From assembly GCF_900044055.2 (NCBI RefSeq), contig NZ_FCOX02000003.1, forward strand, positions 248,001 to 312,000: a DNA stretch of 64,000 nt. The letters are read 5' to 3'. A program made the position numbers and the translations under genes. Below are positions 20,363 through 28,086 of this stretch, piece after piece (the first letter of the stretch is position 1; each line of letters starts with the position of its first letter). The notes beneath the pieces were generated by a model, which saw only the letters and a program-made list of their open reading frames with translations, was not told where the DNA came from and did not search any database. This DNA is from Caballeronia calidae (lineage in GTDB: Bacteria > Pseudomonadota > Gammaproteobacteria > Burkholderiales > Burkholderiaceae).

Positions 20363-23035
20363 ATGAAGTCACGCAAGCTCGCGTCTGAATGTGCGTGGGC
20401 GATCGTCGCGATGTCGTGGATGGCGGCGCTCATGCTTCGCGGCGCCGCGCTCGTGCGCCTGCGCGCGTTGTCATTGACGATGCCGTCGGTGCTGGCTGCG
20501 TCGATCGCGCTCGCGGCGCCCGCCGCCCAGGCCACGCCCGCACTCACGCTGCCTTCGTTCCAGGAACTGATCACGCCCGCGGCGCCCGCGTCCGCGCCGG
20601 CCGCCGCATCGGGCGCCGAGGCGCCGGCCATGTCCGATGCCGAGATGCTGCGCTCGCTCGACAACGTCATCACGACGCTCGACAGCGACAAGCAGCGCGC
20701 CGCGCTCGTCGCGCAACTCAAGCATCTGCGCGATGCGAAGCGCGCCGCCGATGCCGCCACGCCGGCATCCGGCGCCGCGGCGGCATCGGCGACGACGGAC
20801 GCCGCTGCAAGCGGCACGACGGCCGCGGGCGCGACGCCGACATCGGGTTCGACGGCGTCGTCGGTGGTGGCGACGATCGCGCAGAACGCGGGCCTGCTCG
20901 GCGCGATCGCGTCGGCGCTCACCAACATCGAGGCCGACGTGAAGCGTGGCAAGACGCCGATCGCCTATTGGGGCGGCCGCTTCAACGCCGCCGGCAACGA
21001 GCTGTTCACGATCGTCACGAGCCAGAGCCGCGAACCGTTCTGGCGCACGCTGTTCAATTACTTCGCGACGCTCGCCGGCTGGGGCGCGTGCGCCTTCGTG
21101 CTGGTTTATCTGCAGCGGCGCGGTCAGGCGCGTTACGGCATCGACACCGGCCTGCATTCGAATCCGACGACGCGCGAGCTGCTGCTCTTCACACTGCGCC
21201 GCGTCGCGCCGTATCTGTTCGCGTTTCTCGCGGCGCTGACCTTCACGCACTACATGCCGCTTTCGCTCGGGCGCACGCTCGCGATGGTCACCGCCTACGC
21301 GATGGTCGCGGGCGCGGTGTTCTCCGCGATCTGCCTCATCATGTTCTCGCTGTTCGGCTCGGCGCACCGGCGCGTCGCGGTGAACCTGCTGATCCTGCGC
21401 GCACGGCGGCTGTTGTTTCTGATCGGCACGCTCGGCGCGCTCGGCGACGCAGCAGCCAATTACGACGTCGCGCAGCAGCTTGGCACCAATCTCTCCGCGC
21501 TGATCTCGACGTGCGCGAACATGGGCGCCGCGTGCCTCACCGCGTACTTCGCGCTCGCGTTCCAGCGGCCCGTCGCGCACCTGATCCGAAGCCGTTCCTA
21601 CGAGCAGCGCAACACGCGCAAGGCCGCGACCGAAACCTTCGAAGTGGTCGCGTCGCTGTGGCAATTGCCGCTGTTGCTGCTCGCGTCGGCGTCGGTGGTG
21701 GCGACGCTGATGGGCATCGGCACTTCGGAGAATGTGCTGCAGATGGCGATCGCGACCGCGGGCCTGCTCGTCGTCGCGTTCTTTCTCTCCGCGATCGTCG
21801 TGCGGATCACGCGGCCCAAGTCGAGGAAGCCGAGGCGGCAGTCCGCGTATGTGCGCAGGCTCGTCAAGTTCGTCGGCACGATGATCGTGGTCGGCGTATG
21901 GCTCGTGTTCCTCGAACTGTCATCGCGTTTCTGGGGCTTCTCGCTCGCGCACATGGCCGAGGAGAGCGTCGCCGCGCGCGGCATCACGCACGCGGTCGCG
22001 ATGATCGTGCTGACCTTTTTCGTCGTGTGGCTGATCTGGATTCTCATCGACACGGGCATTCAGGAAGCGCTCAGGCCCGACGCGGCGCGGCGCGGCGGAC
22101 GCGGCCCGAGCATGCGCGCGCGCACGATGCTGCCGCTCGTGCGCAACGTCGTGTTCGTGTTCCTGCTGACGGTCGCGGCGATCGTCACGGCCGCGAACCT
22201 CGGTCTGAACGTGACGCCGCTGCTCGCGGGCGCGGGCGTGATCGGCCTCGCGGTCGGCTTCGGCGCGCAGTCGCTCGTCGCGGATCTGATCACGGGGCTT
22301 TTCATCATCATCGAGGACACGATTTCGGTCGGCGATTCGATCGAGGTCGAGGGCGGGCATGCGGGCATCGTCGAAAGCCTGACGATTCGCACGGTGCGGC
22401 TGCGCGACGGCCAGGGCGCGATTCATGCAATTCCGTTCTCGCAGATCAAGACGGTGAAGAATCTGTCGCGCGATTTCGCGTACGCGGTGTTCGAGGTGCG
22501 CGTGCCGTTCACGGCGGACGTCGATGAAGTCACGCAGATGATCCGCGAAGTCGGCGCCGAGCTGATGGCCGATTTCCGCTACCGGCTCGAAATGCTCGGG
22601 CCGGTGGAAGTGTGGGGGCTGGACCGCTTCGATCCGAACTGGATGGTCGTGAAAGGGCAGATCAAGACGCGGCCGCTGCAGCAATGGAGCGTCGCGCGGG
22701 CGTTCAATCTGCGCATCAAGCGCAAGATGGACGAAGCCGGCATCGAGATTCCCGTGCCGCAGATGCACGTGCAGATGACGCGCGACACGATGCCGGGCGC
22801 CGACCCGACGGAAGCACGCGAGCGCGCGCGTCGCATCTGGACGGGCGAAGCGCCCGCGCCGACGGAAGACGAAGAGGCGCTCGCGGCGGGTCCCGAGCTT
22901 CCTCGCGAAACGAAGGCCGCCGCAGCGGCGGCGCGCGATGTCTCGCACGAACCGCGTCCGGCGCCGCCGCCGACCGATCAGTCCGTGCAGATTCCGCCGC
23001 AGATCCCGACGGCGTCCGAGCCGGGCAAGGGCTGA
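20363..23035 (+). CDS. large MscS-family mechanosensitive ion channel
   Basis: The 890-residue protein is a multi-TM relative of MscS/MscK that should open under membrane tension to release solutes. The N-terminal 60 residues hold a hydrophobic, probably exported segment ending near AAQA. An Ala/Ser/Thr-rich periplasmic stretch (about 160-190) and around ten TM helices follow. The MscS core starts near residue 612 with the pore helix LLAGAGVIGLAVGFGAQSLV, then the beta domain (GDSIEVEGGHAGIVESLTIR) and alpha-beta C-terminus (about 720-810). An acidic, Pro-rich tail ends the protein. Met40 could be the true start, because it gives a more usual signal peptide. It converges on the cysteine dioxygenase gene with a 7-base gap. 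Confidence 0.9.
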   Translation: MKSRKLASECAWAIVAMSWMAALMLRGAALVRLRALSLTMPSVLAASIALAAPAAQATPALTLPSFQELITPAAPASAPAAASGAEAPAMSDAEMLRSLDNVITTLDSDKQRAALVAQLKHLRDAKRAADAATPASGAAAASATTDAAASGTTAAGATPTSGSTASSVVATIAQNAGLLGAIASALTNIEADVKRGKTPIAYWGGRFNAAGNELFTIVTSQSREPFWRTLFNYFATLAGWGACAFVLVYLQRRGQARYGIDTGLHSNPTTRELLLFTLRRVAPYLFAFLAALTFTHYMPLSLGRTLAMVTAYAMVAGAVFSAICLIMFSLFGSAHRRVAVNLLILRARRLLFLIGTLGALGDAAANYDVAQQLGTNLSALISTCANMGAACLTAYFALAFQRPVAHLIRSRSYEQRNTRKAATETFEVVASLWQLPLLLLASASVVATLMGIGTSENVLQMAIATAGLLVVAFFLSAIVVRITRPKSRKPRRQSAYVRRLVKFVGTMIVVGVWLVFLELSSRFWGFSLAHMAEESVAARGITHAVAMIVLTFFVVWLIWILIDTGIQEALRPDAARRGGRGPSMRARTMLPLVRNVVFVFLLTVAAIVTAANLGLNVTPLLAGAGVIGLAVGFGAQSLVADLITGLFIIIEDTISVGDSIEVEGGHAGIVESLTIRTVRLRDGQGAIHAIPFSQIKTVKNLSRDFAYAVFEVRVPFTADVDEVTQMIREVGAELMADFRYRLEMLGPVEVWGLDRFDPNWMVVKGQIKTRPLQQWSVARAFNLRIKRKMDEAGIEIPVPQMHVQMTRDTMPGADPTEARERARRIWTGEAPAPTEDEEALAAGPELPRETKAAAAAARDVSHEPRPAPPPTDQSVQIPPQIPTASEPGKG

Positions 23036-23042
23036 GCTTTCG

Positions 23043-23627
23043 TCAGGCGGCGAGCAGATCGTTGACGTGCGTGGCGATCTGCTCGCCCGCGACGCCGTAC
23101 ACATGCAGCGACACGGCGCGCGCGGCGGCATCGGCTGGATTGCCGAGCTGATGGATCGCGCCGCGCCCCGCATCCACATAAGAGACCGCGCCGCGCGCGC
23201 GCGGATGACGCCGCGTCTCGATCGCGCGATGCTCGAGTGCATCCCAGCGATACAGCGTTTCTTCGAGCGTGCCGTCGATGACCGCATAGCCGCACCATGT
23301 CCGATGACCGTGCACGGGGCTCGCTTGCCCCGGCTCCCAGACGAGCGCGACGATCGCGTAGCGGTTGAGCGGATCGGCGGCCAGCAGATGGCGGCAATAG
23401 TTCAGCGGATTGCCGATGCGCTGATCGAGGCGCAACAATGCCGGATCGGCAATCGCGCGTTGCAGCGCGAGGCGCACACGCTCCCCGAAAGACGCGTGCG
23501 GCCCGGTATCGGCGGCCGCGAAAGCGGCATCGATTTCGCGGCACAATTGCTCGAGCGCCGCGCTCCGGCTCGCGTGGGAAGCCGGCGGAAGGGGCCGCGT
23601 CGGGCGGCTGACATGTTCGAGTTGCAT
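23043..23627 (-). CDS. cysteine dioxygenase-type iron enzyme
   Basis: This 194-residue cupin oxidises a thiol such as cysteine to its sulfinic acid with Fe(II) and O2. Iron ligands His106 and His108 (SPVHGHRTWC) and His159 (GAIHQLGN) fit the cysteine dioxygenase facial triad, and SLHVYGV near residue 174 matches the family C-terminal block. Cys112 falls near the position of the cross-linked cysteine of mammalian enzymes. 3-Mercaptopropionate dioxygenase is an alternative activity. It is divergent from an Lrp/AsnC regulator across 126 bases, which points to control by that regulator. Confidence 0.85.
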   Translation of the reverse strand: MQLEHVSRPTRPLPPASHASRSAALEQLCREIDAAFAAADTGPHASFGERVRLALQRAIADPALLRLDQRIGNPLNYCRHLLAADPLNRYAIVALVWEPGQASPVHGHRTWCGYAVIDGTLEETLYRWDALEHRAIETRRHPRARGAVSYVDAGRGAIHQLGNPADAAARAVSLHVYGVAGEQIATHVNDLLAA

Positions 23628-23678
23628 AGTGAAAAAGCCGTCGCTTTCTTGTTGTCCATTCGGCTCATTTATACCGGC

Positions 23679-23706
23679 TTGCCTCCAGAATTAGTTTCCA
23701 TATAAT
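23679..23706 (+). promoter_or_regulatory. promoter of lrp-type regulator
   Basis: A perfect -10 box TATAAT (23701-23706) is preceded after 16 bases by TTGCCT (23679-23684). The predicted start is about 40 bases before the regulator ATG. The surrounding AT-rich stretch is a likely Lrp-type binding region shared with the divergent dioxygenase gene. Confidence 0.5.
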
Positions 23707-23753
23707 TCCGCTCGAACACACAGAAATAGAATAATTTCCTATAGGGGTGCAGC

Positions 23754-24227
23754 ATGGGAATGGACCTCATCGACCGCAAACTGCTCGAGTTGCTGCAAAA
23801 CGATGTGACGATGCCCATCGCGGAGCTCGCGCAACGGGTGAACCTGTCGCAGACGCCTTGCTGGAAGCGCGTGCAGCGTCTGAAGGAGACCGGCGTGATC
23901 CGCGCGCAGGTCGCGCTGTGCGATCCGAAGAAGCTGGGCGTCGGCACGACCGTGTTCGTCGCGGTGCGCACGAATCAGCACACGCAAACGTGGGCGGACG
24001 ACTTCACGCGCGCGGTGCGCGATATTCCGGAAGTGGTCGAGGTGTACCGGATGAGCGGCGAAACCGATTATCTGCTTCGCGTCGTGGTATCGGATATCGA
24101 TGACTACGACCGCGTGTACAAGCAACTGATTCGCGCCGTGCCGCTCTATGACGTGAGCTCCAGCTTTGCGATGGAGCAGATCAAGTATTCGACGGCGTTG
24201 CCGGTACGGCCAACGCAGGAGCCGTGA
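23754..24227 (+). CDS. Lrp/AsnC-family transcriptional regulator
   Basis: The 157-residue protein has an N-terminal helix-turn-helix (MDLIDRKLLELLQNDVTMPIAELA..VNLSQTPCWKRVQRL, residues 3-45) and a C-terminal RAM effector domain ending in the conserved ALP segment. The helix-turn-helix LSQTPCWKRVQRLKETGVI is typical of BkdR/cysteine-related Lrp homologues. Regulation of the adjacent divergent cysteine dioxygenase, with cysteine or another amino acid as ligand, is inferred from position only. Confidence 0.9.
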   Translation: MGMDLIDRKLLELLQNDVTMPIAELAQRVNLSQTPCWKRVQRLKETGVIRAQVALCDPKKLGVGTTVFVAVRTNQHTQTWADDFTRAVRDIPEVVEVYRMSGETDYLLRVVVSDIDDYDRVYKQLIRAVPLYDVSSSFAMEQIKYSTALPVRPTQEP

Positions 24228-24339
24228 TCGATTGGTTGCCTGCGGCCCGCTTGAGCGGAAGTTCAGCGGGATAGCGCGTATATCGAGCATTTAACTTAGC
24301 TATATGACTGCTCGACAGCAAATAAACTTAGGAGTTTTA

Positions 24340-24363
24340 ATGGATGCTTTGGACCTTATGTAA
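24340..24363 (+). CDS. possible 7-codon leader peptide
   Basis: AGGAG (24330-24334), 5 bases before an ATG, starts the frame MDALDLM and then a stop. The ribosome-binding site is near perfect while the reading frame is tiny, in an AT-rich stretch unlike the genome average. It could be a leader peptide for the 58-codon frame 135 bases downstream, or a chance combination. Confidence 0.25.
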   Translation: MDALDLM

Positions 24364-24497
24364 GCGTATTATTAAGTCATCCCCGCCATTCGATTCGTGA
24401 TCCAAATCGATTCGAGAGAGGCATGGCAGGGGAGGTGGCGGGTATATCCCGTTTCGTCGCGGCCCGAGTGCCCGAAATGTGAATGAGGTTCTAGAAG

Positions 24498-24674
24498 ATG
24501 ATTCAAATCGATCGCAGTGCATTGGCTCAATCGCGCATCGCTGGCGGCGTCCAGAAGCAGACCGGCACGTGCTCCAATGACTCGACGCCCGCCGTTTCCT
24601 CGGATCATGGTTCGACCAGTTCGCTCGTTGTGGTCAACGGTAAGACGGTTGTCGATCGTACGGTCACGTACTGA
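24498..24674 (+). CDS. possible small protein of 58 residues
   Basis: A 58-codon frame starts MIQIDRSALA and ends VVDRTVTY. It is preceded by GAGG (24485-24488) and followed, 28 bases after its stop, by a strong terminator, so it looks like a short independent gene. The middle is Ser/Thr/Asp-rich with a single Cys. An IAGG at residues 14-17 resembles a double-glycine leader end, but no peptide exporter or modification gene lies nearby. I recognise no family. The alternative is a non-coding transcript. Confidence 0.4.
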   Translation: MIQIDRSALAQSRIAGGVQKQTGTCSNDSTPAVSSDHGSTSSLVVVNGKTVVDRTVTY

Positions 24675-24702
24675 CCGTTCATCTCCCACGCCGAGATGAT
24701 AG

Positions 24703-24728
24703 AAGCGGATCGCACGATCCGCTTTTTT
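24703..24728 (+). terminator. intrinsic terminator after the 58-codon frame
   Basis: A 10-bp inverted repeat AAGGCGGAT-like arm at 24703-24712 pairs with 24715-24724 and runs into six T residues (24723-24728). The two-base gap means the inner pairs must open to form the loop. It supports a real transcript upstream on the plus strand. Confidence 0.75.
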
Positions 24729-24807
24729 GTTTGCTCCGGCCGCGTGGCGCGTCCCAACCGATGTGCGGATCACCCGATGAAACGGTTGCCGCTCGATCGC
24801 GTGAAAC

Positions 24808-24831
24808 AAAAAGCCGCCCGGGGAGGGCGGC
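24808..24831 (-). terminator. intrinsic terminator of candidate sRNA B
   Basis: A 7-bp all-GC stem (24813-24819 with 24825-24831, 5-base loop) is followed on the minus strand by TTTTTGTTT. No protein gene ends upstream of it on this strand, so it must serve another transcript. Confidence 0.75.
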
Positions 24832-24905
24832 GCAACACGTCCGGTCACTAGGTATCCCGGCCTTGCCCCTGACAGCCCTCGCCGGGATCGGACGCGCATG
24901 GAATC
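24808..24905 (-). ncRNA. candidate small RNA B (about 100 nt)
   Basis: On the minus strand, a promoter-like element is followed by about 100 bases with strong structure and then a terminator. Arms ATCCCGGC/GCCGGGAT (24854-24861 with 24881-24888) enclose a 19-base loop. They are extended by CGTCCG/CGGACG (24838-24843 with 24889-24894), with a 10-base bulge on one side only. The 3' hairpin is GCCGCCC/GGGCGGC plus five U. No coding frame explains it. I do not recognise the RNA family. It lies between the 58-codon frame and the membrane protein at 25116, antisense to neither. Confidence 0.55.
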
Positions 24906-24911
24906 GTGAGT

Positions 24912-24941
24912 AGTATCGTCAATCGGGCGGGCCGCGTTCAA
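24912..24941 (-). promoter_or_regulatory. sigma-70-like promoter of candidate sRNA B
   Basis: Read on the minus strand, TTGAAC (24936-24941) and GATACT (24912-24917) are separated by 18 bases, each a 4/6 consensus match. The match alone is weak; its value comes from the structured, terminated stretch that follows. Confidence 0.4.
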
Positions 24942-25115
24942 GCGCGTTATTGCAGCAAAGAATTTCGCGGCGGGCGCGCGCGTATCGAAACATCCTGACG
25001 CGTAGCGCGCGGGTGCGCGCCAATGCTTGCCATCGGGAACGCAATCCAACTGAAACCCAACAGGCGTAGGATGGCGTTTCTTTCCTCGAAACAGCGCCGC
25101 ATTACGCTTCCCCTC

Positions 25116-25340
25116 ATGACCCAAGACCGACACGACCCTCGCCGCCCGGACGATAACCGCAAGAAGAATCCGACCCGTGCTGTCAGCGTGTTCATCGTCG
25201 TGGTGGTGCTGCTCGTGATCGGCACGGTCCTCTTCAATGCGATCCGCGAAAAACGCGAGTTCGATCAGGAAAACGCGCGGCCGTCCGCCGCGAGCGACGT
25301 GCGTCCCGCCGTGCCCGCGCTCGGCGGCGCGTCGCAATAG
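25116..25340 (+). CDS. small single-TM membrane protein
   Basis: The 74-residue product has a hydrophilic, basic N-terminus (MTQDRHDPRRPDDNRKKN), one TM segment (about residues 23-41, VSVFIVVVVLLVIGTVLFN) and a polar C-terminal tail. The charge pattern predicts the N-terminus inside. I recognise no family. An in-frame Met lies 31 codons upstream but has no similarity to support it. It converges on the FUSC gene. Confidence 0.65.
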   Translation: MTQDRHDPRRPDDNRKKNPTRAVSVFIVVVVLLVIGTVLFNAIREKREFDQENARPSAASDVRPAVPALGGASQ

Positions 25341-25362
25341 CGCGTCTGTCGAATAGCGCCGG

Positions 25363-27894
25363 TCAGACCGGCAGGCGAATCTGCGCGGCGTCTTTGCCGA
25401 TGAGCGCGGAGGCGGTCAGCATCTGCTTGCATTGATGCACGAGCAGCTTGAGATCGTGCAGCGCGTCCGCGGGAAGCGATTGCGCGCGCTCGGCATCGAC
25501 GACCATCTTGTCGAGATCGCGTCGCAATGTCTTGAGCGCGTCGGCTTGCGCGGGCGGCGCGTCGGAACCGGGTGGCGAGGGCAGTTCGCCTTCCGCGCCC
25601 GCGAGATTCTCGCGGACGACGCCGAAGGTGCGCTGCACCGGTTCGAACGGCTGGCCACCCGCTTCGTTGAGCGATTGCAGAAGCGGCGCGGCGGCGGTGA
25701 TCTGCGAGGCGAGCACATGGCTTTGCACGAGCAGATCGTTCAACTCGGCGGCGTATTTTTGCTGCGCCTTCGGCTCCAGCATCATGCGCTGGAAGGCCTG
25801 CGCGAGATTGGCGAACGCGATGTGCACGTTCTTGCGCGCGAGCCGGTAGCGGAAGTCGCGGTCGAGCGCCGTGGCGGCGACCGTCGCGGCGGCGGACGCG
25901 CCCTTGCTCGTCGTAGCCGCCGTGCTTTCCCCGATGCTCACCGAGGACAGGCGTTCAGCCGTCGCGCTCGCGGCTTTTAACGCCGAATCCGCTGCCGGCG
26001 CCGGCTCGCTGGCCGCTTCGGCGGTCATGGTCGCGTTGGCCGCCGGAGCCTCGGCGGTTGCCGATGACGAGGAAGACGCCACCACGCCCGCGTTCGCATC
26101 GGCGAACACGGCGCGATCGACCGGGCTTTCCACCGTCGATGAAGAAGCCGCACGCGCCCGCTCGGTCTGGGAAGCCGGCTTCGCTCTCCACCACCAGCTG
26201 GCTTCGAGATAATTGCGCGTCGCGGCGAGCAGATCCTTCACGAGCTTGCCCATCAGACGATATTCCCAGTACGGGAAGAGGTGACTCGCCGCGATGGCGA
26301 TCGCGCAGCCGACCACGGTGTCGATCGCGCGCTCGCCGATGATCCGCAGGCTGCCCGGCGCGAGCAGATGGAACATCAAGAGCACATACGACGACGTGAA
26401 CACCACGCTCGCCGCATAGTTGAAGAGCAGGAGGCTGTAGCTCATGACCATCGACGCGAACATCACGACGAGCAGGATATGCGGCTCCTTCACGAAGAGA
26501 ATCAGCGCGATGGTCACCGTGCAGCCGATCGCCGTGCCGATGATCCGCTGCGTGTTGCGTTGCTTGGTCAGCGAATAACCGGGCTTCAGGATGATGACCG
26601 TGGTCATCACGATCCAGTACGCGTTCGTGAGCGGCAACAGGCGCCCGAGCCAGAAGCCGATGCCCACCGCGATGGTCACGCGCAGCGCGTGACGGAAGCT
26701 CGGCGAAGCCATCGTGAGGTTCGAGAAGATCTGCATGAACGGCACGCGCCGGCTCGAGATGAAGCGCGACAGCGCGTGATCGATCTGCACTTCGGTCTCG
26801 GTCTGGCTCGCGTCGTGGCGGGTGCGGCGGCGCATCTTGTCGATGAGACGCGTCGCGCTCCACAGGCGCCTGAAGACGGCCGCCGCCGCCGCGTAAGCCT
26901 CGGGATTCTTGTCCGGCAGGCCGTGCTTGCGCATCAGTTCGAGCTCGTATTCGATCGCGCGCAATTCGGCCTTCATGCTGATCTGTCTGCCTGCCGGATT
27001 GTTCTGCAGCACGGCGAGGCCGATCTCTTCGAGATCCGCGCTCGCCTTTCTCATCAGGTCGCGATAGAAGATGAGCACGTCAGAGCCCGCGAAGGTCTTG
27101 CGCACGAGCGGATAGTCCGTGTGCGCGCCGACGAAGAATTCGTGCAGGTCCACCACGTTGATGAACAGATTGAAGAGCCGCGCGCGCCGGGCGTCGAGCT
27201 TGCCGGTCTTTACTTTCGGCAGATTGCGCAGCACGATGTCGCGCGCCGCTTCCTGCCGCTCGACGGCCGCGATCTGCTTTTCGATCAGCTTGCGATAGCA
27301 TTCGTCGAGATCGGCGTCGCTGTCGTAGAACTCGGCGCGCGCGAGCAGATACTCCGCGCAGCTGAAAATGCTTTCGGCCAGGGCCTGCTGCTCGATGCGA
27401 TACACGAGCAGGCGACTCACGAGCGTTGCCCAGTACGTGTACCAGAGGCCGCCCACGAGAATCCACGATGCGTTGATAAGCGCCTGCAGCGGCGTGAAAT
27501 GGTCTTCGAGCGTGACGACCATCATGAAGAGCGTCGCGAAGCTGATCTGCGGCCAGCGATTGCCATACACGACGATGAGCGACAGCACGAACGTGAGCGG
27601 CACGATGGTCAGCCAGAGCGTCAACGGATGCGCCGTCGCGATGCCCGTGGCGAGCGCCGCGACAAAGCCGATCGCCGAGCACGCGAGCATCTCGTTGTGC
27701 TTGTGCCGCAGCGGCCCGGGCATGTCGACGACGCATGCGCCGAGCGCGCCGGTTGCGATCGTGAAACCAAGCTCGCGATTGTGAAAGACGATGAGCATCA
27801 GCACGGCGGGCAGCGACACGCCCAAAGCGATGCGCAAGCCGCCGAAGAAATACTGGCTGTAAATGAACTTCCTGATTTCGAACGAATAGCGCAT
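25363..27894 (-). CDS. FUSC-family inner-membrane protein (YccS-like)
   Basis: The 843-residue protein has two membrane blocks, at about 20-165 and 395-545. The first is of the YccS N-terminal type (GVSLPAVLMLIVF, VVYGNRWPQISFATLFMMVVTLED). The second is the fusaric-acid-resistance-like block (NAYWIVMTTVIILKPGYSLTKQRNTQRIIGTAIG). Soluble domains lie between and after them. Relatives are putative efflux or aromatic-acid exporters; the substrate is unknown. About 95 residues near 575-670 form an Ala/Ser/Thr-rich low-complexity insertion before the last helical domain. Confidence 0.88.
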   Translation of the reverse strand: MRYSFEIRKFIYSQYFFGGLRIALGVSLPAVLMLIVFHNRELGFTIATGALGACVVDMPGPLRHKHNEMLACSAIGFVAALATGIATAHPLTLWLTIVPLTFVLSLIVVYGNRWPQISFATLFMMVVTLEDHFTPLQALINASWILVGGLWYTYWATLVSRLLVYRIEQQALAESIFSCAEYLLARAEFYDSDADLDECYRKLIEKQIAAVERQEAARDIVLRNLPKVKTGKLDARRARLFNLFINVVDLHEFFVGAHTDYPLVRKTFAGSDVLIFYRDLMRKASADLEEIGLAVLQNNPAGRQISMKAELRAIEYELELMRKHGLPDKNPEAYAAAAAVFRRLWSATRLIDKMRRRTRHDASQTETEVQIDHALSRFISSRRVPFMQIFSNLTMASPSFRHALRVTIAVGIGFWLGRLLPLTNAYWIVMTTVIILKPGYSLTKQRNTQRIIGTAIGCTVTIALILFVKEPHILLVVMFASMVMSYSLLLFNYAASVVFTSSYVLLMFHLLAPGSLRIIGERAIDTVVGCAIAIAASHLFPYWEYRLMGKLVKDLLAATRNYLEASWWWRAKPASQTERARAASSSTVESPVDRAVFADANAGVVASSSSSATAEAPAANATMTAEAASEPAPAADSALKAASATAERLSSVSIGESTAATTSKGASAAATVAATALDRDFRYRLARKNVHIAFANLAQAFQRMMLEPKAQQKYAAELNDLLVQSHVLASQITAAAPLLQSLNEAGGQPFEPVQRTFGVVRENLAGAEGELPSPPGSDAPPAQADALKTLRRDLDKMVVDAERAQSLPADALHDLKLLVHQCKQMLTASALIGKDAAQIRLPV

Positions 27895-28086
27895 CGACTT
27901 CCTGAATTGACGCTCGTTGTTGTCCTGGGACGAAGGCGAGATCGAGTCTAACTCAACTCATCAGCGCTTCGGACCTCGGCCATTCGGCCAGGTTCTCGGC
28001 ATCGCGCCTGCTTTGCTATGCTGGCGCCTGAACTTACAAACCTTTTCAAATCGCGCCATTCGAGGCCGCACAGCACGCCGCTTTCC

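Noticed and set aside
24337..24522. Minus-strand frame of 61 codons across the short-ORF locus
   Set aside because: It lacks a ribosome site and is antisense to the better-supported plus-strand unit.
24498..24674. Bacteriocin or microcin interpretation of the 58-codon frame because of an IAGG leader-like motif
   Set aside because: No peptide exporter, protease, immunity or modification gene lies nearby, and the rest of the leader does not match a double-glycine consensus well.
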